From assembly GCA_946002045.1 (NCBI GenBank), contig CAMFYM010000016.1, positions 1 to 18,098 of the forward strand: 18,098 nt of DNA, given 5' to 3'. This DNA is from an uncultured Clostridia bacterium (lineage in GTDB: Bacteria; Bacillota; Clostridia; Oscillospirales; Acutalibacteraceae). Below are positions 1 through 7,921 of the stretch, piece by piece. Position numbers and translations under genes: made by a program. Every line of letters begins with the position of its first letter. The stretch's first letter is position 1. The notes beneath the pieces were generated by a model. It had not been told where the DNA came from. It was given only the letters and a program-made list of their open reading frames with translations, and did not search any database.

Positions 1-158
1 TCCTCCTCGCTTAAGCCCTGTGCGTCGTAACGGTTAATAATTCTTAAGTCCTCAAGATTAACAATACCAACATTGCCCTTAAGGTCGGCAAGAGTTTGAC
101 CTGCCTCAATATCGTTACCTTTTTTCTTTTCAACAAATACTCGATAAACCTTTGACAT
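1..158 (-). CDS. purL: Phosphoribosylformylglycinamidine synthase (PurL), N-terminal fragment
   Basis: Only the first 52 complete codons are in the window; the gene continues past position 1. The start is ATG at 158-156 with AAGGAG about 8 bases upstream. The product begins MSKVYRVFVEKK and includes LRIINRYDAQGLSEE, which matches my memory of the N-terminus of the large single-chain FGAM synthases of Clostridia. That enzyme converts FGAR, glutamine and ATP to FGAM in the fourth step of purine synthesis, in the cytoplasm. It is divergent from the PAS gene across a 212-bp AT-rich gap. A TATAAT on the minus strand at 205-210 could be its -10, but I see no well-spaced -35 and no purine riboswitch. 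The identification rests on a short segment. Confidence 0.82.
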   Translation of the reverse strand, partial: MSKVYRVFVEKKKGNDIEAGQTLADLKGNVGIVNLEDLRIINRYDAQGLSEE

Positions 159-314
159 TTGTATTCTCCTTAACAAAATCAGCCATACATTACATATGGA
201 TATAATTATACGCTATTTATAATAACACAAAAAAGTCAAATTGCATATAGCAAAATTCAACTTTTTTGAAAAATAATTAAATTTATTATTTGTTCATACA
301 TTGTCAAATTTTTA

Positions 315-323
315 TGATATAAT
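315..323 (+). promoter_or_regulatory. Extended -10 promoter upstream of the PAS gene
   Basis: TGATATAAT at 315-323 is a consensus extended -10 (TGnTATAAT). The -35 region is poor (TTCATA at 293-298). It would give a leader of about 40 bases before the ATG at 371. The rest of 159-370 is AT-rich and shows no other structure. Confidence 0.5.
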
Positions 324-370
324 TATGATTGAAAGCAGCCCCACATAAGTATTAAGAGAGGAGTGACATA

Positions 371-1537
371 ATGACAGATATTATTGAAGAAGATTTTTAT
401 GATGTTGAATTTATGAACCTTGTAGTTGACAAGGCAGATAATCTTGTGGTAATTGACAGCGACAGTCACTTTTCCGATTTTACGGGTGTTCACCCCTCAA
501 AAATCAGGCAGGGCAAGCTGCTTTTGCACGATATAATCGTCCCTCTTTACAGGGAGGAGATTATGAAGGTGCTGTGCAAAAAAAACTCAAAATATTTTTA
601 TTTTAACGCCGAGTTCAAAAACAAAAAGGGCGAAAGCGTGCTTCTCCATTGCACCGGGCAGAATATAGAAAATTCAACTATGTGCCGTCTTACACTTGCC
701 GACCTTTCCGGCTCAAGAAGAAAGCAGGAGGCATTAAGAGAAAAGGCAAAGGAAATGAATTACCTTATTGACCTTGTTACCGGTGGTGTTTGTCTGTTTA
801 AGGTTACAGACGATATGCACATTAAGGTTCAGTATCTTAACGAGGCAGGCTGTCGGCTGTTCGGCACATCAAAAAGCAGGTATTCAAATCAAGAATATAA
901 ATTAGATGAGTTAGTATATTCAAAGGACAGGAGTGCAGTTTTTCAGTCCATCGGTATGGCGATGGCAACCAACTCGCCTATTGATATGGAATTCCGTGCT
1001 ATTGTGGGCAAAAATCAGTACAGATGGTGCAAGGTTAATGCTGCAATACAAGGCTACGACGAAAATGATTGCCCTGTTTTTCACGCAATGTTCACCGATA
1101 TTACAAAGGTGAAGGAGGCAGAGGAGCAGGCTGACCAAAGCTATGACGAGCTTGTGGAGGTGTTCAAGCACCTGCCTGACGCCATATTCTCGGCAGATGC
1201 CGATAACCCAATGGTGCTGGATATTGTCAGCGAGGATCTGATTAAATTTTTGGGCTACACCCGTTCGGTTCTTTTTGAGGAGCACGGTGGCAGGCTGACT
1301 GATTTTATTCAGGATAGAGAGGCAAAATATGTTTCCTCTGCCATTAAAAAACAGATTGACCAGGGCAAAAACGAAACCCTTGTCAGATATTCCATCAAAA
1401 CAGGCAGCGGCAAATATATTGTGGTGGAGGATATTAGAAAAATTATCAATCAGGACGACGGCAGCAAAACAATGCTTTGCAGGCTGAAAAATGTTACAAA
1501 GCGCTATCATGGCAACCCACCAAACGGAATAGAGTAA
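371..1537 (+). CDS. Triple-PAS domain protein without an output domain
   Basis: The 388-residue soluble protein shows three PAS-like segments: about 14-112, 128-245 (with GTSKSRYSNQEYKLDELVYSKDR and a PAC-like WCKVNAAIQGY...FHAMFTDIT end) and 262-376 (HLPDAIFSADAD...FLGYTRSVLFEEHGGRLTDFI...LCRLKNVTKR). A charged linker at 113-130 joins the first two. No transmembrane segment, histidine kinase, GGDEF, EAL or HTH domain is visible, and the protein stops about 12 residues after the third PAS. PAS domains usually sense ligands or redox state and pass the signal to an attached effector, so this one may act through a partner or may have lost its effector. The ATG at 371 has AGGAGTGA upstream. The gene is monocistronic, with a strong hairpin straight after the stop. 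Confidence 0.75.
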   Translation: MTDIIEEDFYDVEFMNLVVDKADNLVVIDSDSHFSDFTGVHPSKIRQGKLLLHDIIVPLYREEIMKVLCKKNSKYFYFNAEFKNKKGESVLLHCTGQNIENSTMCRLTLADLSGSRRKQEALREKAKEMNYLIDLVTGGVCLFKVTDDMHIKVQYLNEAGCRLFGTSKSRYSNQEYKLDELVYSKDRSAVFQSIGMAMATNSPIDMEFRAIVGKNQYRWCKVNAAIQGYDENDCPVFHAMFTDITKVKEAEEQADQSYDELVEVFKHLPDAIFSADADNPMVLDIVSEDLIKFLGYTRSVLFEEHGGRLTDFIQDREAKYVSSAIKKQIDQGKNETLVRYSIKTGSGKYIVVEDIRKIINQDDGSKTMLCRLKNVTKRYHGNPPNGIE

Positions 1538-1539
1538 AA

Positions 1540-1569
1540 AATGAGCAGGACCAAAAGGTCCTGCTCATT
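1540..1569. terminator. Bidirectional terminator hairpin between convergent genes
   Basis: A 13-bp perfect stem (AATGAGCAGGACC, loop AAAA, complementary arm) begins 3 bases after the PAS stop. A-rich and T-rich flanks on either side let it serve both the PAS gene (plus) and pduL (minus). Confidence 0.85.
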
Positions 1570-1590
1570 AACTATTTATTCGACAATATT

Positions 1591-2169
1591 TTATTTTACA
1601 ACAAAGCCGATTGTGTTTGGTGCCATACCGGCAGCATTTGCCTCGTCTGTGTCAATATGCATTGCCAATGCGTATGAGTCTGATACTCTTACAACAACAT
1701 CACCGAAGGTAAGATTTCTGCCGTTTGCTGTTGGAATTTGCACGCTGACAATCTCGCCGTTTTCAAGACCCATTGCCTGTGCGTCTGCTGTTGTTGCGTG
1801 AATATGTCTTTTTGCTGCAATAACGCCCTTTGTAAGCTCAACCTCACCGGCAGGTCCCACAAGCTTACATACGCCTGAGCCCTCAATATCGCCACTCTCT
1901 CTAACAGGTGCAGACACGCCGATTGAACGGGCATCTGTTAACGAAAGCTCCACCTGTGTATCCTTTCTGCAAGGACCAAGAATTGAAACAGCAGGGAATT
2001 CACCCTTTGAGCCAACTACCTTAACTCTTTCCTCACAAGCAAACTGACCGGGCTGTGAAAGCTCTTTCTTTACGGTAAGCTCATAGCCCTTGCCGAAAAG
2101 CACCTCCAAATCCTCCTGTGATACATGAACATGTCTTGCTGAAATTTCTACAAGTACCTTATTTTCCAT
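1591..2169 (-). CDS. pduL: Phosphate propanoyltransferase / phosphotransacylase PduL
   Basis: The 192-residue product interconverts acyl-CoA and acyl phosphate (acetyl or propionyl). The conserved zinc-binding histidine motifs of the PduL family are present: ARHVHVS (H13, H15), KRHIHATTADA (H122, H124) and MHIDTDEANAAGM (H171). The length equals the catalytic core. There is no N-terminal extension resembling a microcompartment targeting peptide, and no shell gene is in the window. A cytosolic role as the phosphotransacetylase working with an acetate kinase encoded elsewhere is the likely reading (inference). The ATG at 2169 is preceded by AAAGGAG. Its promoter overlaps the divergent promoter of the glycosylase gene. 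Confidence 0.93.
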   Translation of the reverse strand: MENKVLVEISARHVHVSQEDLEVLFGKGYELTVKKELSQPGQFACEERVKVVGSKGEFPAVSILGPCRKDTQVELSLTDARSIGVSAPVRESGDIEGSGVCKLVGPAGEVELTKGVIAAKRHIHATTADAQAMGLENGEIVSVQIPTANGRNLTFGDVVVRVSDSYALAMHIDTDEANAAGMAPNTIGFVVK

Positions 2170-2205
2170 AGCTAAACTCCTTTGAGAAAAATTTACTTTT
2201 TACAT

Positions 2206-2234
2206 ATTTTATACCCATTTACATTGTTTTTCAA
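2206..2234 (-). promoter_or_regulatory. Promoter of pduL
   Basis: On the minus strand TTGAAA (2234-2229) and TAAAAT (2211-2206) are 17 bp apart, upstream of the pduL start. The -35 overlaps by one base the -35 of the divergent promoter at 2224-2252. Confidence 0.5.
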
Positions 2235-2252
2235 CAGTAAATTTGATATAAT
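2224..2252 (+). promoter_or_regulatory. Promoter of the uracil-DNA glycosylase gene
   Basis: TTGTTT (2224-2229), a 17-bp spacer and TATAAT (2247-2252). The start site would be near 2258, giving a very short leader that consists mostly of the ribosome binding site GGTGAT (2259-2264), 6 bases before the ATG. Confidence 0.55.
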
Positions 2253-2270
2253 GTTGTCGGTGATGAAAAA

Positions 2271-2834
2271 ATGACATTAGATGAACTTGAATTAAAATGT
2301 AAAAATTGCACAAATTGTGAGCTTTGTCAGGGTAGAACAAACCTTGTGTTCGGTGTAGGTAAAAAGAACGCAGATATTATGCTGATTGGTGAAGGACCCG
2401 GCGAAAACGAGGATTTACAGGGTCAGCCCTTTGTGGGTAGGTCGGGTCAGCTTCTTGACAAATTCCTTGAAAGCGTTAACCTTTCACGCAATAAAAATGT
2501 TTATATTGCAAATATGGTTAAGTGCCGACCACCTAAAAACCGTGACCCAAAGCCGGAGGAGCAGGAGCAATGCCTTGTATGGCTTAGGGAGCAGTTCAAA
2601 ATCATAAAGCCTAAAATCGTTATTTGTGTGGGCAGAATTTCTGCCCAAAGGCTTATTGACAAGGACTTTAAGGTTACAAAGCAGCACGGCGAATTTATTG
2701 ATAAAAACGGTACGCTGTTTATGGGAACATACCACCCTGCTGCTATTTTACGCAATCCTAACAACAAGGAGCTTGCCTTTGGGGACTGGCTTAAGGTTAG
2801 GGAGAAAATTGAAGAATTAGGTATAGAGATTTAA
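2271..2834 (+). CDS. Uracil-DNA glycosylase, family 4 (Fe-S type)
   Basis: The 187-residue product removes uracil arising from cytosine deamination, in base excision repair. Family 4 hallmarks are visible. Cysteines C13, C16, C85 and C101 sit at the spacing of the [4Fe-4S] ligands. The active-site motif is GEGPGENEDLQGQPFVGRSGQLLD (about 40-63), then NMVKCRPPKNRDP (81-93) and the YHPAAILRNP loop with H155. Two further cysteines (C10, C19) lie next to the N-terminal pair. The SD is GGTGAT; ATG and GTG codons just upstream are out of frame. Older annotations call this family phage SPO1 DNA polymerase-related. It is transcribed alone. Confidence 0.93.
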   Translation: MTLDELELKCKNCTNCELCQGRTNLVFGVGKKNADIMLIGEGPGENEDLQGQPFVGRSGQLLDKFLESVNLSRNKNVYIANMVKCRPPKNRDPKPEEQEQCLVWLREQFKIIKPKIVICVGRISAQRLIDKDFKVTKQHGEFIDKNGTLFMGTYHPAAILRNPNNKELAFGDWLKVREKIEELGIEI

Positions 2835-2841
2835 CTAACAG

Positions 2842-2864
2842 CGAGCAGGAATAATACCTGCTCG
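2842..2864 (+). terminator. Terminator-like hairpin after the glycosylase gene
   Basis: CGAGCAGG, 7-nt loop, CCTGCTCG, followed by TTATTGTCGTT. The stem is good but the T-tract is interrupted. Confidence 0.6.
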
Positions 2865-2870
2865 TTATTG

Positions 2871-3018
2871 TCGTTAGGCAATAAAGAGTAATCCGAATCT
2901 GCCAAAAATGCAGAATGAAAGCGACTTTTGAAGTTTTCGCTGTTGCCTTGCGTCAGTATTCTTTGCCACTTCTTTACTTTTTCTTTTGCTAAATCTAAAA
3001 ATGATGTGCTTTAATTTG
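2871..3018. other. Intergenic stretch with weak dyad symmetry
   Basis: No gene is visible. Imperfect inverted segments occur (GGCAATAAAGAGTA near 2877 against TATTCTTTGCC near 2957, and GCGA...TCGC around 2931-2950). The first 11 bases, TCGTTAGGCAA, are identical to a piece inside both 271-bp elements. It may be a decayed relative of those elements, but the evidence is slight. Confidence 0.25.
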
Positions 3019-3036
3019 TATAACGGGTGATGAATT

Positions 3037-3744
3037 ATGGAAATGAACAAAAGGTCAAATACGGTTTTGGTTTGTGACGATGACCCTGATATTCTTGAAT
3101 CGTTACGAATATTCCTGTCAAACGAGGGCTACAATGTTTTAACTGCCGTGGACGGAGTAGATGCACTTGAAAAAATCAAGAGTGCCGATATTCACTGTGT
3201 TGTGCTTGACATTATGATGCCCCGTCTTGACGGACTGAAGGCAACCCTTGCTATAAGAGAGCGATATAATTTCCCCATTATATTACTGTCGGCAAAAAGC
3301 GAGGACACAGACAAGATTGCCGGCTTAGGATTTGGTGCAGACGATTATGTTACAAAGCCCTTTAACCCTCTTGAATTAGTGGCAAGAGTTAAGTCGCAGA
3401 TAAGGCGTTATGTTTCGCTGGGCAGTCTTGAAATCAGGGAAAGTCAGCTTGTAACAGGTGGTATTGTGCTGGATACTGATACAAAGCAGGTTACTGTTGA
3501 CGGCGATGCTGTTAAGCTGACACCGATGGAATACAAAATCCTTGAGCACCTGATGAAAAATATGGGCAGGGTTTTATCCTCCTCACAGATTTACGAGGCT
3601 GTGTGGAACGAGCCCTCCTATTCCTGCGAAAAAACCGTTACCGTTCACATCCGTAATCTTAGGGAGAAAATCGAAATTAACCCTAAGGACCCGAAATACA
3701 TAAAGGTGGTGTATGGTCTTGGATACAAATGTGAAAAAATTTAG
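3037..3744 (+). CDS. OmpR/PhoB-family response regulator
   Basis: The 235-residue DNA-binding regulator has a receiver domain at about 9-122, with acidic pocket D14-D16, phospho-acceptor D58 in VVLDIMMPRLDG, S85 in IILLSAKSED and K107 in DDYVTKPFNP. A winged-helix DNA-binding domain covers about 140-235 (LTPMEYKILEHLMKN...EKTVTVHIRNLREKIE...VYGLGYK). All key receiver residues are intact. The ATG at 3037 has GGTGAT 5 bases upstream; a second in-frame ATG lies two codons on. Its 3' end overlaps the downstream kinase gene by 32 bases, so the two form one operon and surely a cognate pair. Targets cannot be read from the sequence. Confidence 0.95.
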   Translation: MEMNKRSNTVLVCDDDPDILESLRIFLSNEGYNVLTAVDGVDALEKIKSADIHCVVLDIMMPRLDGLKATLAIRERYNFPIILLSAKSEDTDKIAGLGFGADDYVTKPFNPLELVARVKSQIRRYVSLGSLEIRESQLVTGGIVLDTDTKQVTVDGDAVKLTPMEYKILEHLMKNMGRVLSSSQIYEAVWNEPSYSCEKTVTVHIRNLREKIEINPKDPKYIKVVYGLGYKCEKI

Positions 3745-5833
3745 GTACACAAAATCAGGCAAGGCACTATGTGTGTTGTTCAGCTTTGTTATGGCAGTGG
3801 TGTCAATATTCCTGATTTTTGCCGGTGCATTGTCATACGGTTATTGCGAATACGGTAACGGTAAAAATGATTTTACCGAAACGACGGCGTTCCGTACAAA
3901 AACCGTTACTGCAATGCAATGGGCACCGGATAACGATTTTTCCTATTACCAAACAGTCAACGGCATAAAGGTATATGTTGTTACACAGGATAAGCTGACA
4001 AAGGAGCAGCAAAATATTGTCAACTCCGTAAAATCCGATGATATGTACTTTATCTACAAGGACGGCAGGTATCAAACAAAAAATATATCTAAGGATACAG
4101 CAAGCGATATTGTAAATTCCTATATTGAGGAGCTTGGTTTTTTTGAGGACGACACCTCGGCAGCAAATAGCATTAAAGCCATTTATGTGTCCTACAATCT
4201 TGAGAAGCAGGCAACAAGCAACATTTTTTCCTTTTTTGAAAATTATAATCAGCTTGCAGGATTATATAAATTCCACTCCTTTGCAAACGAAATGTATATT
4301 AACTTAAACACGGTGATTATCCTTGCTGCCGTGCTTTTGATAGGGTCCTTTGTATTGGCGTTTATCTATTTGCCTGTGGCAGGTAAGGCAAGTGGTGATT
4401 CAAAGGCAAAATTAGCATTTATTGACTATGTGCCCATAGAAATTCACCTGCTGATTACCGGCTTATTAGTGTTCGGTGCAGGCTGTCTTATTGTTGCTGA
4501 AAACGAGGATTTTTTTGACTTCACTATGGAGGCAATATACATTACAACGCTTTTAAGTGCAGTAATATGGCTGTTGGTATTTGAATTTTGCAGCAGTATT
4601 GCTCGCTTAGTAAATGCAGAGAGGAAATTCTGCAAAGCCTTTTTAACATACCATATTGTAAACGGTATTGTATTTTTAACAAAAAAATCATTAAAGCTTG
4701 ACAAAAAAATCATTACTAAAATCAAGGATAAAAAGCCGTCAGACAGTGCGATAAAACGCTTTTTAAAAACACTGCAATATCGCCCGAAGCAGTTTAAGAA
4801 AAACGCTGTTAAAATTGCAACACTGTATGCCGTGTGCAATGTGCTTGCTTTGGCGATTTTAAGCTTAATTTGTGTTTTTGTTGTTGACAACATTGTGTAC
4901 GGCCCCGGTGGTTTTGAGTCACTTTTGTTACTACTTTTGCTCGCATTTACAGATTTAGGTGTTAACATTTATTTTTTCAACAAGGTGCTCAAATACATAC
5001 AGCAGCTTGACACAATTATTGATTGCACAATAAACAGGCAGGATATTGATATTGACAAGGACACCCTGCCCCAATCGTTAAAGATGCTGACAGAGGGACT
5101 TGAATACACCAACGCAGAGCTTAACGCTGCTGTGGCAAGGGCTGTCAAGGACGAAAGGCTTAAAACAGAGCTGATAACAAATGTATCCCACGATTTAAAA
5201 ACTCCTCTTACATCAATAATCACTTATATTGACCTGCTCTCAAAATGTGATATTCAGGACGAAAAGGCACAGGAATACATAAAGGTCCTTGACGATAAGG
5301 GTGCAAAGCTGAAAAGACTTATTGACGATTTGATTGAGGCATCAAAGGTTACCTCCGGCAATATTACCGTTAACCCCACAGGGCTTAATCTTTACGAGCT
5401 TTGCTTACAGGCAACTGTTGACGCACAGGCTGATTTTGAAAAGGCAGGACTTGAGCTGATTGTTAAGAATAACGGCTGTGACACTATTTATGCTGACGGT
5501 GCAAAAACCTTTAGAGTGCTGGAAAATCTGCTGTCTAATGCAAAAAAATACAGTGCAAAGGGCTCCCGAGTATATGTAAATGTTTATGATGAGGACGGTA
5601 TGGGTGTGTTTGAAATTAAAAACATTTCGGCACAGCCCCTTGATATTTCTCCACAGGAGCTGACAGAGCGCTTTGTCCGTGGTGATAAATCAAGAAATCA
5701 GGAGGGCAACGGTCTTGGACTTTCAATCGCCAAGGAGCTTTGCAGAGTGCAAAACGGCACACTTGAAATTACTATTGACGGTGACCTGTTCAAGGCAAGG
5801 GTAAAGCTGCCTCTTAATAAGCAAGCGAGATAA
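3713..5833 (+). CDS. Six-TM sensor histidine kinase, partner of the upstream regulator
   Basis: The 706-residue membrane kinase starts at ATG 3713, inside the regulator gene, behind AAAGGTGG. TM1 is at about 21-43, followed by an extracytoplasmic domain (~44-198). TMs at about 199-221, 241-262, 272-297, 367-391 and 401-423 form a multi-pass sensor region. HisKA carries H493 in ELITNVSHDLKTPLTS. The ATPase domain has the N box (LENLLSNAKKYS, ~603-614) and the G2 box GNGLGLSIAKEL (665-676). The G1 DxGxG motif is replaced by EIKNISAQPLDISPQELTERFVRGD, as I recall for a recognised subgroup of Firmicutes kinases, so it need not be inactive. The last four codons and the stop lie in the terminal repeat of a MITE-like element (see 5820-6090). 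The signal is unknown. Confidence 0.92.
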   Translation: MVLDTNVKKFRYTKSGKALCVLFSFVMAVVSIFLIFAGALSYGYCEYGNGKNDFTETTAFRTKTVTAMQWAPDNDFSYYQTVNGIKVYVVTQDKLTKEQQNIVNSVKSDDMYFIYKDGRYQTKNISKDTASDIVNSYIEELGFFEDDTSAANSIKAIYVSYNLEKQATSNIFSFFENYNQLAGLYKFHSFANEMYINLNTVIILAAVLLIGSFVLAFIYLPVAGKASGDSKAKLAFIDYVPIEIHLLITGLLVFGAGCLIVAENEDFFDFTMEAIYITTLLSAVIWLLVFEFCSSIARLVNAERKFCKAFLTYHIVNGIVFLTKKSLKLDKKIITKIKDKKPSDSAIKRFLKTLQYRPKQFKKNAVKIATLYAVCNVLALAILSLICVFVVDNIVYGPGGFESLLLLLLLAFTDLGVNIYFFNKVLKYIQQLDTIIDCTINRQDIDIDKDTLPQSLKMLTEGLEYTNAELNAAVARAVKDERLKTELITNVSHDLKTPLTSIITYIDLLSKCDIQDEKAQEYIKVLDDKGAKLKRLIDDLIEASKVTSGNITVNPTGLNLYELCLQATVDAQADFEKAGLELIVKNNGCDTIYADGAKTFRVLENLLSNAKKYSAKGSRVYVNVYDEDGMGVFEIKNISAQPLDISPQELTERFVRGDKSRNQEGNGLGLSIAKELCRVQNGTLEITIDGDLFKARVKLPLNKQAR

Positions 5834-6090
5834 ATCCGAACAAGCCTAAAATGGCTTGATTTCGGCATATTTTCGCTTTTCGTCATTGTAAGGCGACAGC
5901 CTAACGGCTTCCTCAAAACAAAAATCTGCTCAAAATCAATTCCGTTTTAGGTCGCAGATTTTTTATGAAACGGATTTTTCGTTAGGCAAGGCACAAAACG
6001 CAGTTAATCCTTTCGGATTAACGAGTATTTTAACACAGCATAGCGAGAAATCCGTTCACAAAAAACTTATTCTGATTTGTCTCGCTTGCT
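5820..6090 (+). mobile_element. 271-bp MITE-like structured element, copy 1
   Basis: This element is the same length as copy 2 at 14197-14467 and differs from it at 6 positions by my count. It is flanked by TA on both sides (5818-5819 and 6091-6092), as expected for a TA target duplication of the IS630/Tc1-mariner type. Terminal inverted repeats are 5820-5844 and 6066-6090 (25 bp, 3 mismatches here). It has no coding capacity. Internal hairpins include CAAGCC/GGCTTG, a GCAGATTTTTT stem (5920-5963) and GTTAATCC-TTTC-GGATTAAC. The left end supplies the final codons and the TAA of the kinase gene. It fills most of the 395-bp gap before the next gene. Confidence 0.85.
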
Positions 6091-6101
6091 TAGGTAAACA
6101 C

Positions 6102-6140
6102 AAAAGAGATATGAGGTGTTTATAACCCCATATCTCTTTT
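6102..6140 (+). terminator. Hairpin terminator, probably of the two-component operon
   Basis: A 12-bp perfect stem (AAAAGAGATATG with its complement CATATCTCTTTT), plus GG/CC inside, ends in TTTT. It lies just beyond the MITE copy, so it was probably close to the kinase stop before insertion. Confidence 0.75.
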
Positions 6141-6162
6141 CATATATTTATAAAGTAAATAG

Positions 6163-6191
6163 TTGATAAGTTGGATTTTTTATGCTAAAAT
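6163..6191 (+). promoter_or_regulatory. Promoter of the 6229 gene
   Basis: TTGATA (6163-6168), 17-bp spacer, TAAAAT (6186-6191) preceded by TGC (extended -10). Confidence 0.65.
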
Positions 6192-6228
6192 GAGGGGTAA
6201 CGGTATTAGGAAATGAGGAGGTGACGCT

Positions 6229-7836
6229 GTGAGAGGATACAATTATTTTGATGACGAGCCTGAATACAAGGGCAAAAACAGTAGCAGGCTTTCCTTTAAT
6301 ATTAAGGAAATGGACCTGAAATCAACCCTTGATTTTGTGGGCAAAAAAGCCAAGCAGGCATACGACACCGTTGCGTCCGGCGAGGCTTTTGATCAGGTGC
6401 GTGAAATTAACAGACTGCCTAATTTAAAAAGAAGTGTTATTAAGCTTTCTGCCTTTGCATTGCTTGTTATTACGGTTATTGCATCTATTTTGATTTTCAG
6501 CCACAGCATCACTGCTCAAAACAAAAAGAACGAGCTTTTCCGTCAGGATGCAGGTAAGGTGTGCACCCGATATATTAAGGATTACGGCTCTGTTAAGTGG
6601 GAGCCCTTAGACAGCAAGACCTACGGCAAAAATATGGCAAGGCTCACAGGATTGTGCTATGCCCGTCAAATGGATTTTGATGACGACGGCAGCGACGAGC
6701 TGATGATTATTTTTAACAACAAAAACATCTATACCCTTGAGGTGTGGAGCTATGTTAAAAAGGAATTTGTTAAGGTTTACAGCGATGAGGTAAACAAAAC
6801 CCAAAACGAAAAGGACGGCTGTTGGGTAGGCTTTTATCACAAGGGCAACAAATATTATATCTGCAAAAATCAGCCTGACGAGCCTGAAAAAATGCAGCTT
6901 TTTGCCCTAAAGGGTGACAGGTTTAAGGAAAACGGCAAATGTGATTACGATTACAAAAACGACATCTATTCCGTTAGAGGAAAAATTAACCCACAGGATT
7001 TTGAAACAATCAAGCTGTCGGTTATCAAGTCATCAAGGGCAGAGCTTATTACCGATATTGTTACATCAAATATTGACACAATGACAACAATATCACTGCT
7101 TGCTATTGAAAATCAAAAGTCACCTGAGCAGCTTAAGTCAGAGGCGTATTACCAAATTGTTGAAAGCAGGAACGAAAGATACGGCAAGGCAAAAATCGAC
7201 AAGGACGAAAACGGTGGCTTTATCAACGGGCTTGCAGTAGTTAGGTTGATTGATTTTAACAACGACGGCAACGAGGAGCTCCTTTTGGTTTACAGAAAAA
7301 ATCTTAAGGAAAGCGCCACTAACTATTATAACGGTGAGCCGATTATTATTGAAAAGCCTACATATTGTATGGAGGTTTACAGCTGGAACGGTACAGTTGC
7401 CAAAAAGATTTTCAGCAAGGACTCCACATCTAATCTTATGAGCAACAACAACACCTTTTATCTAATGCTCAAGCAATCAGGAAAAAGCACCGAGATTTGC
7501 GTTAACACCTATGACTACAAGAGTGAATACAACTACACTGCTAACTCAAAGATTTATAAAATGAATAAGCAGGAGGATTTTGAAACTGTGTTCAACGCAA
7601 GGGTTGTTAACGATTACGGCTACAAAAATTATTACCTTGACGGCGAATACACCTATCAATCCTCCTTTAACGAGCGAGGCTACAAGGTGCCCATGTTCCT
7701 TGACGATAACGAGAGCTACGGCAAGGAATTTACCGTAATTTATCTTTCTAACAAGAATACCGATAATTTTCAGCAGGTTATTGACGATACTGTTAAGGAA
7801 ATAGAAAAGCTGAACAAAAATTATATAGCCGAATAA
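6229..7836 (+). CDS. Membrane-anchored exported protein with two Asp-rich loops, function unknown
   Basis: The 535-residue product starts at GTG 6229, set by GGAGGTGA 4 bases upstream; no better in-frame start is seen. A charged cytoplasmic N-terminus (1-68) precedes one TM helix (~69-91, KLSAFALLVITVIASILIF), and about 440 residues lie outside. The outer part has two related segments, each containing a calcium-loop-like motif: DFDDDGSDELMIIF (149-162) and DFNNDGNEELLLVY (342-355). Each is followed by a strand with an EVWSYV or EVYSWN motif, so the outer part looks like a tandem duplication. Such D-x-D/N-x-DG-x-x-E motifs occur in VCBS/FG-GAP-like surface proteins. It has its own promoter and terminator. 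I do not recognise the family. Confidence 0.75.
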   Translation: MRGYNYFDDEPEYKGKNSSRLSFNIKEMDLKSTLDFVGKKAKQAYDTVASGEAFDQVREINRLPNLKRSVIKLSAFALLVITVIASILIFSHSITAQNKKNELFRQDAGKVCTRYIKDYGSVKWEPLDSKTYGKNMARLTGLCYARQMDFDDDGSDELMIIFNNKNIYTLEVWSYVKKEFVKVYSDEVNKTQNEKDGCWVGFYHKGNKYYICKNQPDEPEKMQLFALKGDRFKENGKCDYDYKNDIYSVRGKINPQDFETIKLSVIKSSRAELITDIVTSNIDTMTTISLLAIENQKSPEQLKSEAYYQIVESRNERYGKAKIDKDENGGFINGLAVVRLIDFNNDGNEELLLVYRKNLKESATNYYNGEPIIIEKPTYCMEVYSWNGTVAKKIFSKDSTSNLMSNNNTFYLMLKQSGKSTEICVNTYDYKSEYNYTANSKIYKMNKQEDFETVFNARVVNDYGYKNYYLDGEYTYQSSFNERGYKVPMFLDDNESYGKEFTVIYLSNKNTDNFQQVIDDTVKEIEKLNKNYIAE

Positions 7837-7843
7837 ATTTAGA

Positions 7844-7870
7844 CTCCCCTTTGAGCATATCAAAAGGGAG
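7844..7870 (+). terminator. Terminator of the 6229 gene
   Basis: The stem CTCCCCTTTGA/TCAAAAGGGAG (11 bp, one mismatch, 5-nt loop) lies 8 bases after the stop and is followed by CCTTGCTTTTT. Confidence 0.75.
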
Positions 7871-7894
7871 CCTTGCTTTTTGCATATTTACTAT

Positions 7895-7919
7895 AAAAAA
7901 AGGAGACCCTACGGTCTCC
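7895..7919 (-). terminator. Rho-independent terminator of tRNA-Gly
   Basis: On the minus strand GGAGACC-GTAG-GGTCTCC followed by seven T. It begins 2 bases after the encoded CCA end of the tRNA. Confidence 0.9.
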
Positions 7920-7921
7920 TG

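Noticed and set aside
159..370. Purine riboswitch upstream of purL
   Set aside because: I find no conserved purine-aptamer core or paired loops on the minus strand; the region is simple AT-rich DNA.
920..1510. Long open frame on the minus strand opposite the PAS gene
   Set aside because: It lies wholly within a well-supported gene, encodes no recognisable domain and has no good ribosome binding site.
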